Part shown: piece after piece, positions 8,895 through 17,847 of the stretch
Layout: each line of letters opens with the position of its first letter
Numbering within the stretch: the stretch's first letter is position 1
Assembly (NCBI RefSeq): GCF_013359905.1
Contig: NZ_JABMCC010000084.1
Span: 1-64,000, forward strand
Direction of reading: 5' to 3'
Source of the DNA: Paenibacillus taichungensis
GTDB lineage: Bacteria; Bacillota; Bacilli; Paenibacillales; Paenibacillaceae
DNA: 64,000 nucleotides
Translations under genes and position numbers: made by a program
Notes under the pieces: model-generated
Seen by the model: only the letters and a program-made list of their open reading frames with translations
What the model was told of the DNA's origin: nothing
Databases searched by the model: none

Positions 8895-9138
8895 CTAAAG
8901 GTCTCATAGGATCCCATCAAGGCTATTTTTCGCCGTCACTTATGGTACGGTTCAGTTTAACGGGCCTATCGGCGAAAAGGGCTAGAAAAACAACCATCGA
9001 CGATATTGAAAGTCGGCGACTATCACACCTGCGCTAAATCATGAGAATTGCCAAAAACCTGCTACTAGATCTTGTATCTCATCCGTCCCTAATTTGGCGA
9101 AAATATAGAGAGACCCAAAACCAAAAGGATAACTGTAA

Positions 9139-9360
9139 TCATCTTGAAGCATGGTTTTCCATCAGTATATCAATCAGTGTACTTTTACCACTGCCACTTG
9201 TTCCTATAAAAGCGCAATGTTGTGCCTCTTCAAACGTGAATGAAATGTTTTTATATAGCTTATTATTAGATGTATTGATGAACATAGGTTTTGAGTTTAC
9301 CGTTGTTAGAGTAACATTGTTTACAAACAACTTCAATCGATGTGTATCCCTTACCCTCAC
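9139..9360 (-). pseudogene. truncated ABC ATPase, Walker A part only
   Basis: 73 aa. The sequence around residues 35-65 (LYKNISFTFEEAQHCAFIG then TSGSGKSTLIDIL) is the start of an ABC nucleotide-binding domain with a complete Walker A motif. It then stops, lacking the Q loop, signature and Walker B. GTG 9360 is the longest start; a TTG giving MKLFVNNVTL is better placed relative to an AAGGG. A full ABC subunit would need at least 200 aa, so this is a remnant. The subfamily cannot be settled. Confidence 0.6.
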
Positions 9361-9430
9361 TTGGAAATATTAATATTTCCTTTAATTCTTTTGCTTATAT
9401 CCTAAGCTCACTTTATATAAAAAATACAAT

Positions 9431-9461
9431 TTGACTTAAAGTCCACTTTAACACTTATCAT
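9431..9461 (+). promoter_or_regulatory. MerR-type promoter: palindrome inside a 19-bp spacer
   Basis: TTGACT (9431-9436) and TATCAT (9456-9461) are separated by 19 bp rather than 17. The inverted repeat TTAAAGT-CC-ACTTTAA (9436-9451) fills the spacer. A 19-bp spacer holding a dyad is the known architecture of MerR-family activated promoters. It precedes the SDR-like gene by 76 bases. No merR gene is in the window. Confidence 0.6.
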
Positions 9462-9537
9462 TATATTGAAGAAATACAGCCTCAATGCTCAGGAGATATT
9501 ATTATCATTCAATGTTGTTGAGAGGGGATACGTAAAA

Positions 9538-10566
9538 ATGGAGCTAAACGATAAGATTGTTATTATTGGGGTAACAGGTTATATTGGCGCATGGGTTGCC
9601 AAAAAGTTAACAGATATAGGTTATACGCAGATTGTCGGAACGTACCGAAATGAAGCAAAAGCGGGGCAGCTTCAAACGATGCTACCAAACGTAAAATTTT
9701 ACAAAGCAAACCTAGGTGAAACAGAAAATTGGCATGAAGTATTAAGTGAAGCAAAGTGGATTTTTAATCAGGGGAGTGCCTCCAGTCCCGACGACAAAAC
9801 ATTTAAAGATAGGGGCCGCACGAAAGAAAAAGGAATCCGCATGCTCTTGCAAATGGCTGCCCAATCAGGCACTGTTAAAAAGATCGTGCACACCACTGCA
9901 GAGTCAACTATTGCTTATGGCAACGATGATCCGTCAAAAACGACGTTTACAGAGGATGACTGGACCAATGAAGACAGGGAAGGCTTATTCGACCACAATA
10001 TGGTATCGAAGACGATGGAAGAAAGAGCAGCCTGGTCATTTATCCGCTCCGATGAAAATACAACAAATATAATCATGACAACGATCCATCCTACGCATGT
10101 CATGGGACCAAGCTTTGTGCCTTGGCACAATGATATGATCTATGCCATGCTTCGCGGCGATAGAGCTATGGCAGATTCGCAATTGTATGGGGTTGATGTG
10201 CGCGATGCCGCGGCAATGAATATTGCTTTGATGAAATCGACTGAAGCGAATGGAAAGCGTCATTTCGCCTCTGCTTTTAAATCAACATACTCTACCCTCT
10301 TAAATTTGATTAAAGAACAATTTACAGATGAACAGATTAAAGCCGTGTTAGGTCATACTGCTCGAATTATCCCTGGAGATGAAGCGGCGGATATATTGAG
10401 CCATTGTCATTCAACGTCATACTATCAAGATATGGTACCTCGTATGTTAAACCGCATAGAGTACAAGACTAACTATCCTGACGTGTACGCGTATCAGTAT
10501 ACAGAACCCAATACTACAGTCATAGAAGCCATGGAAAAAATGTTGAAGGATAAAAACAAAGGATAA
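9538..10566 (+). CDS. extended SDR / NAD-dependent epimerase-like protein with altered active site
   Basis: 342 aa from ATG 9538, 10 bases after AGAGGGG; the open frame runs further upstream to 9466 without a ribosome binding site. The N-terminal Rossmann motif is GVTGYIG (11-17), as in dihydroflavonol-reductase-like extended SDRs. The active-site line reads DHNMVSKTMEERAAW, so Lys158 of the YxxxK motif is kept but the expected catalytic Tyr at 154 is Asn (codon AAT). HTTAEST near 119 matches the usual Ser/Thr region. The protein may bind NAD(P) but not carry out the standard reduction, or may use another acid. It stands alone, with a MerR-type promoter and a strong terminator. Confidence 0.8.
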   Translation: MELNDKIVIIGVTGYIGAWVAKKLTDIGYTQIVGTYRNEAKAGQLQTMLPNVKFYKANLGETENWHEVLSEAKWIFNQGSASSPDDKTFKDRGRTKEKGIRMLLQMAAQSGTVKKIVHTTAESTIAYGNDDPSKTTFTEDDWTNEDREGLFDHNMVSKTMEERAAWSFIRSDENTTNIIMTTIHPTHVMGPSFVPWHNDMIYAMLRGDRAMADSQLYGVDVRDAAAMNIALMKSTEANGKRHFASAFKSTYSTLLNLIKEQFTDEQIKAVLGHTARIIPGDEAADILSHCHSTSYYQDMVPRMLNRIEYKTNYPDVYAYQYTEPNTTVIEAMEKMLKDKNKG

Positions 10567-10581
10567 CATATTAACGCAAAT

Positions 10582-10620
10582 AAAAGTGTAGCCTCCCTAT
10601 TGCGGGAGGCTACACTTTTA
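10582..10620. terminator. bidirectional terminator between SDR and dedA genes
   Basis: Long perfect stem TAAAAGTGTAGCCTCCC / GGGAGGCTACACTTTTA around a 6-base loop, with T-rich ends in both directions, between convergent genes. Confidence 0.9.
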
Positions 10621-10692
10621 TTGTTCATCTTTCTGGAAAATACTCACATACATCACTCAATATAGCGCTGTACTTCCTTTTGCCCTCTATTC

Positions 10693-11223
10693 TCAAGAGG
10701 AAAACAATCCAAAAATAGAAGCATAATAATCCGAAAAATCAATATATCTCCCTAGAAAATAACCAATTGTAATAAAAATCGAACACCAGCACAAGGCTCC
10801 GAGGCCCGAGTAGAGTATATATTTCCGTGGGCTCATAGCACTCATCCCTGCAAGATAACAAGTCAGATGACGGAACCCTGGTATATAGTAACCAATGCAT
10901 ATCGCCCAGGGGCCGTAACGCTGAAACCAATTCTCTGTTTTCTCTAACCTTTTGGTCGTGAGCCTGACCCATTTTCCATACTTCCACAGCAACGGCTTGC
11001 CGAACTTCCGCCCAAGGGAGTAACTGCACAGCATACCAGTCATAGCCCCGATTACGCTGATCACAAGGGATATCGGAAAATAAAGCAGCCCAATTGAAGA
11101 AAGATAGCCAACAATCGTCATGAGAACCTCATCAGGCACAGGCAAACCAATAATGCCAAGCGCAAGGCATAAGAAGATGCCAATATAACCGTACTGGATA
11201 ACAATATCTTGTAAGAAAGCCAT
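10693..11223 (-). CDS. DedA-family membrane protein
   Basis: 176 aa from ATG 11223, 10 bases after GGAG; a GTG three codons upstream abuts that site and is unlikely. Family features are LGIIGLPVPDEVLMTIVGYL (about 23-42), the G-x-x-x-G stretch SVIGAMTGMLCSYSLGRKFG (about 60-79), and GYYIPGFRHLTCYLAGMSAM (about 115-134), which holds the conserved Arg of the membrane loop. DedA/VTT-fold proteins act in lipid-carrier flipping and membrane homeostasis; some flip undecaprenyl phosphate. It is divergent from the serine hydrolase gene. Confidence 0.88.
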   Translation of the reverse strand: MAFLQDIVIQYGYIGIFLCLALGIIGLPVPDEVLMTIVGYLSSIGLLYFPISLVISVIGAMTGMLCSYSLGRKFGKPLLWKYGKWVRLTTKRLEKTENWFQRYGPWAICIGYYIPGFRHLTCYLAGMSAMSPRKYILYSGLGALCWCSIFITIGYFLGRYIDFSDYYASIFGLFSS

Positions 11224-11477
11224 GATGTTCACACTCCAGTTCTAATGGCTTTGGGCAAGGAAGACTGTCCTCGTCTCCTGAATGTTTCATCGCCCTTCCT
11301 GGTATCCTACTGCCTCCCTTGTAAATAAACCTAGTGCCGAATTGTCACATGACGCTTTCTAAATAGCTGGAATGTCATAGATGACGAAATGCAACTTGTT
11401 GGTGTGACAACTCCTTTGCGATACTGGGCTCAGCCGATGGTTAAAAGGCAAATCCAATGGTTAAGGAGATATCATTT

Positions 11478-13547
11478 ATGAAGAATACGAAGAATATGAG
11501 GAACACGAAGAAATGGATTCGCAAGAATCGCGCAGTTCTACTATTAACTGTTCTGGTGTTAACGGGTACAGTCATTAACGCTTGTACGCAAGTAGGGAAC
11601 GCATCCAATGCCCCGCAGACTCACCCGCCAGTTACATCTGAGGTTACCAGCCTGAAGGCGCCGCAGGATGCCAAACAACTAGAGGGACCGCGGGATACCA
11701 AGGAACTGGAGACCTTTGCAGATGGCATTTTTGCGGATGCGATGAAAAAGTATAATACGGTTGGTTCTAATTTCGCGGTCGTTTCGAATGGTAAAGTGCT
11801 ATTAAGCAAGGGGTACGGTTATGCCGACAGGGAAAATAAAATTCCGGTAGACAGCAGCACCGTTTTCCAAATTGGTTCTGTAACGAAGCAGTTCACGGCA
11901 TTGGCAGCGATGCAGCTGGTCGATAAGGGAAAAATTGATTTGCATCACGATATCCAGGAATACCTGGGAGGGATGAAGGTACCGAATAAGACAGGCAAAA
12001 AACTAACGATGTACGATCTGCTTACGTATACCAGCGGCTTTGACAAACCGGATATTCTCTCGGGATCGAAGCCGGAATATGTGAAGCAATTCTACCCGAT
12101 GAAGGAGGCTCTTGAAGCGAATATGCCGACGATTGTCAGACCTCCGGGGGAAGCGTATACCTACGATAATTTTGGGTTCACACTGGCGGGGTATGCGGTA
12201 GGGCAAGTAGCCGGCACGTCATACGCCCAGTATATGGAGGACAATATTTTCAAGCCGCTGGGCATGAACTCGACGAATGTGCGGTTTAAACCCGAACTGC
12301 TCAGCAAAATGGCTGCCCATTATGATCCTAAAGGCAAGCTAATCCCCTTGGAGGGATTCATACCAACCGATCGGCCTAGCGGCGGCATGGTATCAAACGC
12401 AGATGACATGGTGAAGTACCTTATGATGCATCTGAACAAAGGAACGTATAAAGGCAAACAAATCTTAAGTGCCAAGAGCATTGACCAAATGCACACCTAT
12501 CAGGTGTTCCCTGACAAAGACTACCCTGTCACAACCATCGGATTTGAAGGCTACTTCAAAGAGAAGATGAATGGTCAACATGTGGTTATCAAAGGGGGAA
12601 ATGTGACCGGTCATTCGTCCTTAATTGTTCTTCTTCCAGAGAAAAATACAGCGTTCTACATGTCCTACAATAACGACTCCATGATGAGTCTCGACGTGTA
12701 TGAGGAATTTATGAATCATTACTATCCGAGAAAAGAAGCGGCTCCAAAGCCATCCTATTCGGCAATCAGTGAGCAGCAGGCCAAGGACTACGTGGGATTG
12801 TACCAAAACACGCGTCTTGGATCCATGCGGACCCTCGTTTCCTATTCAAACGGAAAATTGGTTACGGAGACAGGAGATCTGGGCAAGAGTACGCTGAAAA
12901 TGATCCATCCTTTACTCTTTGAGGATGAATCAGGCAATAAAGTAGCCTTTCAAAAAAATGGGGCAGGCAAAATCACCTATTTCTATTACATGGCACTTCC
13001 TCACTACGTGGGTTATGCACAAAAATTAAATATGAATGCGAAATTCACTGATGTACCGGCCGGCAGCAAGTATGCGTCTTATATTCAAAATCTCCATGCT
13101 TTAAAGATCATGGACGGAAAAACAACTACCCGCTTCAATCCGAATGGAACGTTAACTCAGGGTGAGTTCTCGGCATTGCTGATACACGCCCATGGCTGGG
13201 AAAGCATGCCTGATACGATTGAACCCAACAAGAAGCAGATGTTGTCCGGAGTGCCTAATTATAATTCTAATTCTCCTATCACCAGAGAGATGGCGGCAGT
13301 GATGATCCAAAACCTGAGGCAAGCTGAGCCTGGATCCAAGAAGGTTACATTGCGTGGCGAAAGTGATGCCTGGGCAGTTAAAGCCATCACAACCCTTGTA
13401 TCCCAAGGCATCATGGACCCGGATACTAAGATCAATCCGGACGGCTCGATCAACTTCCGTTCCAAGCAACTACTGAAGCGGCAGGAAGCGAGTGCCTTAT
13501 TGGATCTGGCATTTGATTACTACACATTGCCAATTGCCAAACGGTAA
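11478..13547 (+). CDS. surface serine hydrolase (beta-lactamase/PBP4* fold) with C-terminal SLH repeats
   Basis: 689 aa from ATG 11478, 9 bases after AAGGAG; the open frame extends to 11457 through the ribosome binding site. The N terminus is basic with a hydrophobic core ending INAC, a possible lipobox with an unusual Asn. The class C beta-lactamase/PBP4* domain follows, with the nucleophile motif SVTKQF (Ser-x-x-Lys, about residue 135) and the Tyr-x-Asn motif YDN (about 232). A second domain (about 430-520) resembles the C-terminal beta domain of such hydrolases. SLH-like repeats fill about 525-685. A wall-anchored peptidase, esterase or D-amino-acid hydrolase is likely; the substrate is unknown. 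AATGTCAT-type dyads lie upstream (see findings). Confidence 0.85.
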   Translation: MKNTKNMRNTKKWIRKNRAVLLLTVLVLTGTVINACTQVGNASNAPQTHPPVTSEVTSLKAPQDAKQLEGPRDTKELETFADGIFADAMKKYNTVGSNFAVVSNGKVLLSKGYGYADRENKIPVDSSTVFQIGSVTKQFTALAAMQLVDKGKIDLHHDIQEYLGGMKVPNKTGKKLTMYDLLTYTSGFDKPDILSGSKPEYVKQFYPMKEALEANMPTIVRPPGEAYTYDNFGFTLAGYAVGQVAGTSYAQYMEDNIFKPLGMNSTNVRFKPELLSKMAAHYDPKGKLIPLEGFIPTDRPSGGMVSNADDMVKYLMMHLNKGTYKGKQILSAKSIDQMHTYQVFPDKDYPVTTIGFEGYFKEKMNGQHVVIKGGNVTGHSSLIVLLPEKNTAFYMSYNNDSMMSLDVYEEFMNHYYPRKEAAPKPSYSAISEQQAKDYVGLYQNTRLGSMRTLVSYSNGKLVTETGDLGKSTLKMIHPLLFEDESGNKVAFQKNGAGKITYFYYMALPHYVGYAQKLNMNAKFTDVPAGSKYASYIQNLHALKIMDGKTTTRFNPNGTLTQGEFSALLIHAHGWESMPDTIEPNKKQMLSGVPNYNSNSPITREMAAVMIQNLRQAEPGSKKVTLRGESDAWAVKAITTLVSQGIMDPDTKINPDGSINFRSKQLLKRQEASALLDLAFDYYTLPIAKR

Positions 13548-13601
13548 TGAACGTAAACCCTAATTCTGAATAAGTAAAAAACGGCCTTTAAAAAGCTAAA
13601 T

Positions 13602-13651
13602 GGCGGATGCCGACATACGAAGCACAATCACTCCGTATGCCGGCATCCGCC
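13602..13651. terminator. large hairpin between convergent genes
   Basis: Stem TGGCGGATGCCG-CATACG / CGTATG-CGGCATCCGCCA with a 14-base loop, between the serine hydrolase and the kinase-regulator gene. T runs beyond the stem are weak on both sides, so it may also act as an mRNA 3'-end stabiliser. Confidence 0.65.
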
Positions 13652-13673
13652 ACCATAATACATAACTCGGGGG

Positions 13674-15485
13674 TTATTCCAGAAGCCCGGCCTCCCTGGC
13701 TTTTTCCACCGCTTCCTCCCGGTTGCGGACCCCCAGCTTCATATAAGCTGATGATGCATAGTTTCGAACCGTACCATCGGATAAATATAATTTGGAAGCA
13801 ATGCTTTTATATCGCAGCCCTTTGGACACGAACTGTAAAATTTCAAGCTCCCGCGGCGTTAACTCATAGGCCGATGACGCTTCTTTGACTAACGAAGGAT
13901 CATCCCCGTTATTGTCCGCTTCCAGTTGGGCAAACAATTTGTGCGACATCCCCTGATCGATCAGCGTGCCCCTGCGGTAGACCGTGCGTATCGTTTCAGC
14001 CAGATCTAACGGCTGCATGGACTTCAACAAGTACCCGTCCACCCCGCTTCGCATCGCCTCTAGAGCCTGTTGGGTATCCTCGAACGTGGTGAGAATCAGA
14101 ATGCGGATGTCTGGCCACAATTCTTTTATCTTACGGGATGCGGAGATTCCATCCATATTCGGCATTTCCAGATCCATAAGCACCAGCTGCGGCTGAACCT
14201 GCCTGCACAGCTCGATCGCTTGCTCGCCATCCTCTGCCGTCCCAACAACCTGCAAATCCTGCTGCTCCTCCAGCAGAGTTCGCAGGCTTTCACGAATAAA
14301 GGGCTGATCATCGACAACCAACAGACGGATGACTTCATCCTTAGGCTCCGTTTGTCTAGGCAGCGTACAGGTTACCAGAGTGCCTTCTCCCGGCTCCGTA
14401 TAGACGGCCACATGGCCTTGCAAGTTCATCGCCCGCTCCTTCATGGCACTGAGGCCGAAGCCCTCTCTCACATGCTCTATCCCGCGGCCGTTATCTTGGA
14501 TTTCCAGTCTCGTCTGCTGGGGCTCGAATTGCACGGACACCTTAATCTCTGTCGAGTTCCCATGACGTACAGCATTCGTCAACGACTCTTGCAGGCAGCG
14601 ATAGAGTGCTGTCTTCGCTTGCTTCGTTACAGGGTATTCCTCCCCGTAGGCATGGAAACGAACCGTCACGTTGGCATGCTCCTGAAACTCCTCCGCCAGC
14701 TTCCTCAAAGACTGAAGCAGCGGGAGCGCCTCATGCGGCGATTCGATTTGATGCACGTAGCTTCTGACCTCCTCCATATTTTTGCGGCCCAGGTTCAATA
14801 GGGAGTTAAGCCTTTCTGTTCCTGTATCCGTTGTCAGCTCAGGACGCAACGTTTCCAATCCCATAATCAGCGAAGTGTAGGCATGGCCGACGGTATCGTG
14901 AAGCTCTTTGGACAGCCGGTTCCGCTCTTCGGCAAGCGTAATGCGCTCAATTTGGGACAGATACTGCTCCAGCACTCCATTTTGGTCGCGGATAATTTCG
15001 CCTTGGCGAGAATTGAGCGCAAGTAAATGGAAGGAAAATCCAAAAATATACGCCAGCCCAATGTGAACGGCCATGACCCAGTATTCACTCTGCTCTGCAA
15101 GCAACTTGATTATGGCAGGCAGAAGCAATATGGATATAGGCCCTGACCAGAGATAACTCCTTTGCGAACTGTGGGCAGCAATTAAAAAGGCATACAGCAG
15201 GAATGAGAAGTAGGCTTGTGGAAAAAATGAAGCCAGATATAAGCACAACCCGCCCGAGATCACGATTTCAGTAAACAGGTAGTATTTAAAATCGAGCTGC
15301 AAGCAAAGCCATGGAACAGAAAAAGCAATCAACTGCCACAGCACAAGAACCACAATCGGCAGCGTGAAATATTGCTCTAGCCCTATGGTCGTAAACATGA
15401 GAGAAATGCTGCATATCAGACGAATTATGAACATGAGCCAGTCGTACCAGTACCATTGCTTGACCATATCAAACAAAATCATCAA
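13674..15485 (-). CDS. histidine kinase fused to a NarL-type response regulator in one polypeptide
   Basis: 603 aa. Residues 1-155 hold about six membrane helices. A short linker leads to a HisKA_3 domain with the phospho-accepting His196 in KELHDTVGH, then an ATPase domain (N box SLTNAVRHG near 301, G box DNGRGIE near 331). At 384 it passes without a stop into a receiver domain (VVDDQ 390-394, phospho-acceptor Asp438 in LMDLEMP, Lys488) and a LuxR/NarL helix-turn-helix (541-603, ELTPRELEILQFVSKGLRYK). Usually these are two proteins, as in LiaS/LiaR or DesK/DesR. A ribosome-binding-site-like AAGGATGA remains at the junction. The exact start is uncertain (TTG 15485, ATG 15482 or TTG 15476). 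A membrane-tethered transcription factor is implied. Confidence 0.88.
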   Translation of the reverse strand: MMILFDMVKQWYWYDWLMFIIRLICSISLMFTTIGLEQYFTLPIVVLVLWQLIAFSVPWLCLQLDFKYYLFTEIVISGGLCLYLASFFPQAYFSFLLYAFLIAAHSSQRSYLWSGPISILLLPAIIKLLAEQSEYWVMAVHIGLAYIFGFSFHLLALNSRQGEIIRDQNGVLEQYLSQIERITLAEERNRLSKELHDTVGHAYTSLIMGLETLRPELTTDTGTERLNSLLNLGRKNMEEVRSYVHQIESPHEALPLLQSLRKLAEEFQEHANVTVRFHAYGEEYPVTKQAKTALYRCLQESLTNAVRHGNSTEIKVSVQFEPQQTRLEIQDNGRGIEHVREGFGLSAMKERAMNLQGHVAVYTEPGEGTLVTCTLPRQTEPKDEVIRLLVVDDQPFIRESLRTLLEEQQDLQVVGTAEDGEQAIELCRQVQPQLVLMDLEMPNMDGISASRKIKELWPDIRILILTTFEDTQQALEAMRSGVDGYLLKSMQPLDLAETIRTVYRRGTLIDQGMSHKLFAQLEADNNGDDPSLVKEASSAYELTPRELEILQFVSKGLRYKSIASKLYLSDGTVRNYASSAYMKLGVRNREEAVEKAREAGLLE

Positions 15486-15588
15486 CCCCTAAAGACTCTC
15501 AGTATGACATTACGTAACTAGTATTGAGTAAACTGCTATAGCCTAAACTACCATCCGACGACCTATGCAGCGAAGCCCGGCATGACGT

Positions 15589-16191
15589 CTACCGGTTCAC
15601 ATGCTTGATCATCAGGACCGTGTAGCCGCCTATCAGGCGCGTCAAGCGGTCCGTAAGCCTGTAGCTCACCATCATCAATACGACCCCTGTAGCCGACACC
15701 ATCATGGCTTTGGCAACCGTATCTACTGCCGGCATACCCATAAAGGAAAGGTCGATGAACCGATAGAGGAACGGAACCGCAATCAATATAAGCGGCGCCG
15801 CGTAGAGCAAGATCGCACTGATCAGACTAAATATCCCTATCGGAAATTTCAGCAGCAGCCAGCAAATTGCGATCCAGTTGCGTAGATTCAGCAGCTCCTT
15901 TTTCACTTGGAGCCAGTTGGACACATCGACATTCACGGTTTTAACGCAAGGCTCGGTGGTAATGTCCGTATAAATTTTGGTCTGTACTCGTTCAAATTGC
16001 AGGAAGGCGGTTGTCGTCCGCATAACGTGAGTCAGGAGAGGAACGCCCGCGACGGTAAACGAAAGGCTCACGCCCAATGTAAGAGCGACCAGATAAAAAC
16101 TGAAGTAAAACAATCCTGTGACAAAAGTAAGCAGCAGGAAATAGCCATTTTGAACAAAGCTGACGACGGTTCTGGCCATCAAATAGTCCAC
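15589..16191 (-). CDS. stand-alone 'putative sensor' membrane-domain protein
   Basis: 200 aa. Four membrane helices are arranged as two pairs (about 15-60 and 108-175), separated by a soluble loop with VNVDVSNWLQVKKELLNLRNW. This pattern matches the sensor domain (Pfam 'Sensor') that normally forms the N terminus of histidine kinases, here encoded alone. It lies 103 bases upstream of the fused kinase-regulator on the same strand, so the two probably form one signalling system. The start is GTG 16191 in the longest form; TTG 16182 or ATG 16179 fit the GGAAAGG site as well. A TGTCA-TG-TGACA dyad lies about 60 bases upstream. Confidence 0.75.
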   Translation of the reverse strand: MDYLMARTVVSFVQNGYFLLLTFVTGLFYFSFYLVALTLGVSLSFTVAGVPLLTHVMRTTTAFLQFERVQTKIYTDITTEPCVKTVNVDVSNWLQVKKELLNLRNWIAICWLLLKFPIGIFSLISAILLYAAPLILIAVPFLYRFIDLSFMGMPAVDTVAKAMMVSATGVVLMMVSYRLTDRLTRLIGGYTVLMIKHVNR

Positions 16192-16298
16192 ATCCTTTCC
16201 AAGTAGTAGATGTATTCTATGGATCTTGATGTCATATCCGCCAGTGTCATAATGTCATGTGACATGAAATGAACGGAGCTGTTCAAATACCAAATTAG

Positions 16299-16842
<544 letters not shown>

Positions 16843-17067
16843 GCATGGTGGAGGTAGGGCGATTTCACTTACCCACCATAACTTGCTTGAGAAAGTAGTA
16901 ATTGACCAAAATCAAAAATGGCGTTTAAAGAATAAGCTCCTAGACCGCTATTTTCTTCAGTATTAACATGATTTTTTGTTAAAATGAGCTATCATTTACG
17001 TTTACTGATATGCATTTGAGATAGCACCATACAATTATTCAAGTTTACTCTTTCGTTTGCATTCGTT

Positions 17068-17547
17068 CTATTTGTGATATGGTTCACCTCGATTAATCTT
17101 CACTGCGCGATAAATTTGCTCCACCAGCACCAGCCGCATGAGCTGATGCGGCAGGGTCATGCGCCCGAAGCTCAAACGCTGCTTCGCGCGGCGCAGCACC
17201 TCATCGGAGAGCCCATGGCTTCCTCCGATGACAAACACGACATGGCTCGTCCCATAAGTTCCGAGCTTGTCGATCTCCATAGCCAGCTCCTCAGAACTCC
17301 AGAGCTGGCCATCCAATGCGAGCGCAACGACATGCGCCTCGCTCTTTACATGCGCGAGGATGCGTTCACCCTCGCGCTCCTTCACCGCCCGCACCTCGGC
17401 TTCGCTCAGGGTGTCGGGCGCCTTTTCGTCTGCGACCTCGATCATCTGAAACTTGATGTACGGGGCGAGCCGCTTGGCATATTCCTGAATGCCCAGCGTC
17501 AAATATTTTTCCTTCAGTTTGCCTACGCCAATAATCTGAATCAACAT
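17068..17547 (-). CDS. rlmH: 23S rRNA (pseudouridine1915-N3)-methyltransferase RlmH
   Basis: 159 aa, full length for the SPOUT-class RlmH family, which methylates pseudouridine 1915 in helix 69 of 23S rRNA. Typical segments: [10 protein letters not shown] at the start, [14 protein letters not shown] near 85, [14 protein letters not shown] (the SAM-binding knot, about 105-118), and [20 protein letters not shown] with the end GEPYHK. AGGAGG stands 11 bases before the ATG. It lies at the end of the wal region, its conserved place in Bacillales. Confidence 0.96.
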   Translation of the reverse strand: MLIQIIGVGKLKEKYLTLGIQEYAKRLAPYIKFQMIEVADEKAPDTLSEAEVRAVKEREGERILAHVKSEAHVVALALDGQLWSSEELAMEIDKLGTYGTSHVVFVIGGSHGLSDEVLRRAKQRLSFGRMTLPHQLMRLVLVEQIYRAVKINRGEPYHK

Positions 17548-17731
17548 GAAGATTCATTCCTCCTAATCGTCCTGCGAGATAATCTATAAGTAAGATGCTA
17601 TCTACAACGCATCGTTTGTTCCAATATTAAAAGCTAACGAACACCACACACCCTAGCTAGCCCCATTTCGGCTCCTTTAAAATCTAAAGAATCCGAGACA
17701 CGCTATTACAGGCAAAACACGCCAAAAACAC

Positions 17732-17757
17732 AAAAAGAGCGCTCCGACACGCTCTCT
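17732..17757 (-). terminator. terminator of the CxxH/CxxC gene
   Basis: Stem AGAGCG / CGCTCT around CTCCGACA, with TTTTTGTGTTTTT following on the minus strand. Confidence 0.75.
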
Positions 17758-17847
17758 TTGCTCCTTACCTGTGATGTTCATACCGGATGGCAGGCGAGCG
17801 AGTGCATCCATGACAGACGCACCAACTGCGGATGCCTACACAGTACG

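Noticed and set aside
8921..9040. Short plus-strand open stretch ending in IDDIESRRLSHLR
   Set aside because: No start site, no family recognised; most likely chance within decayed DNA.
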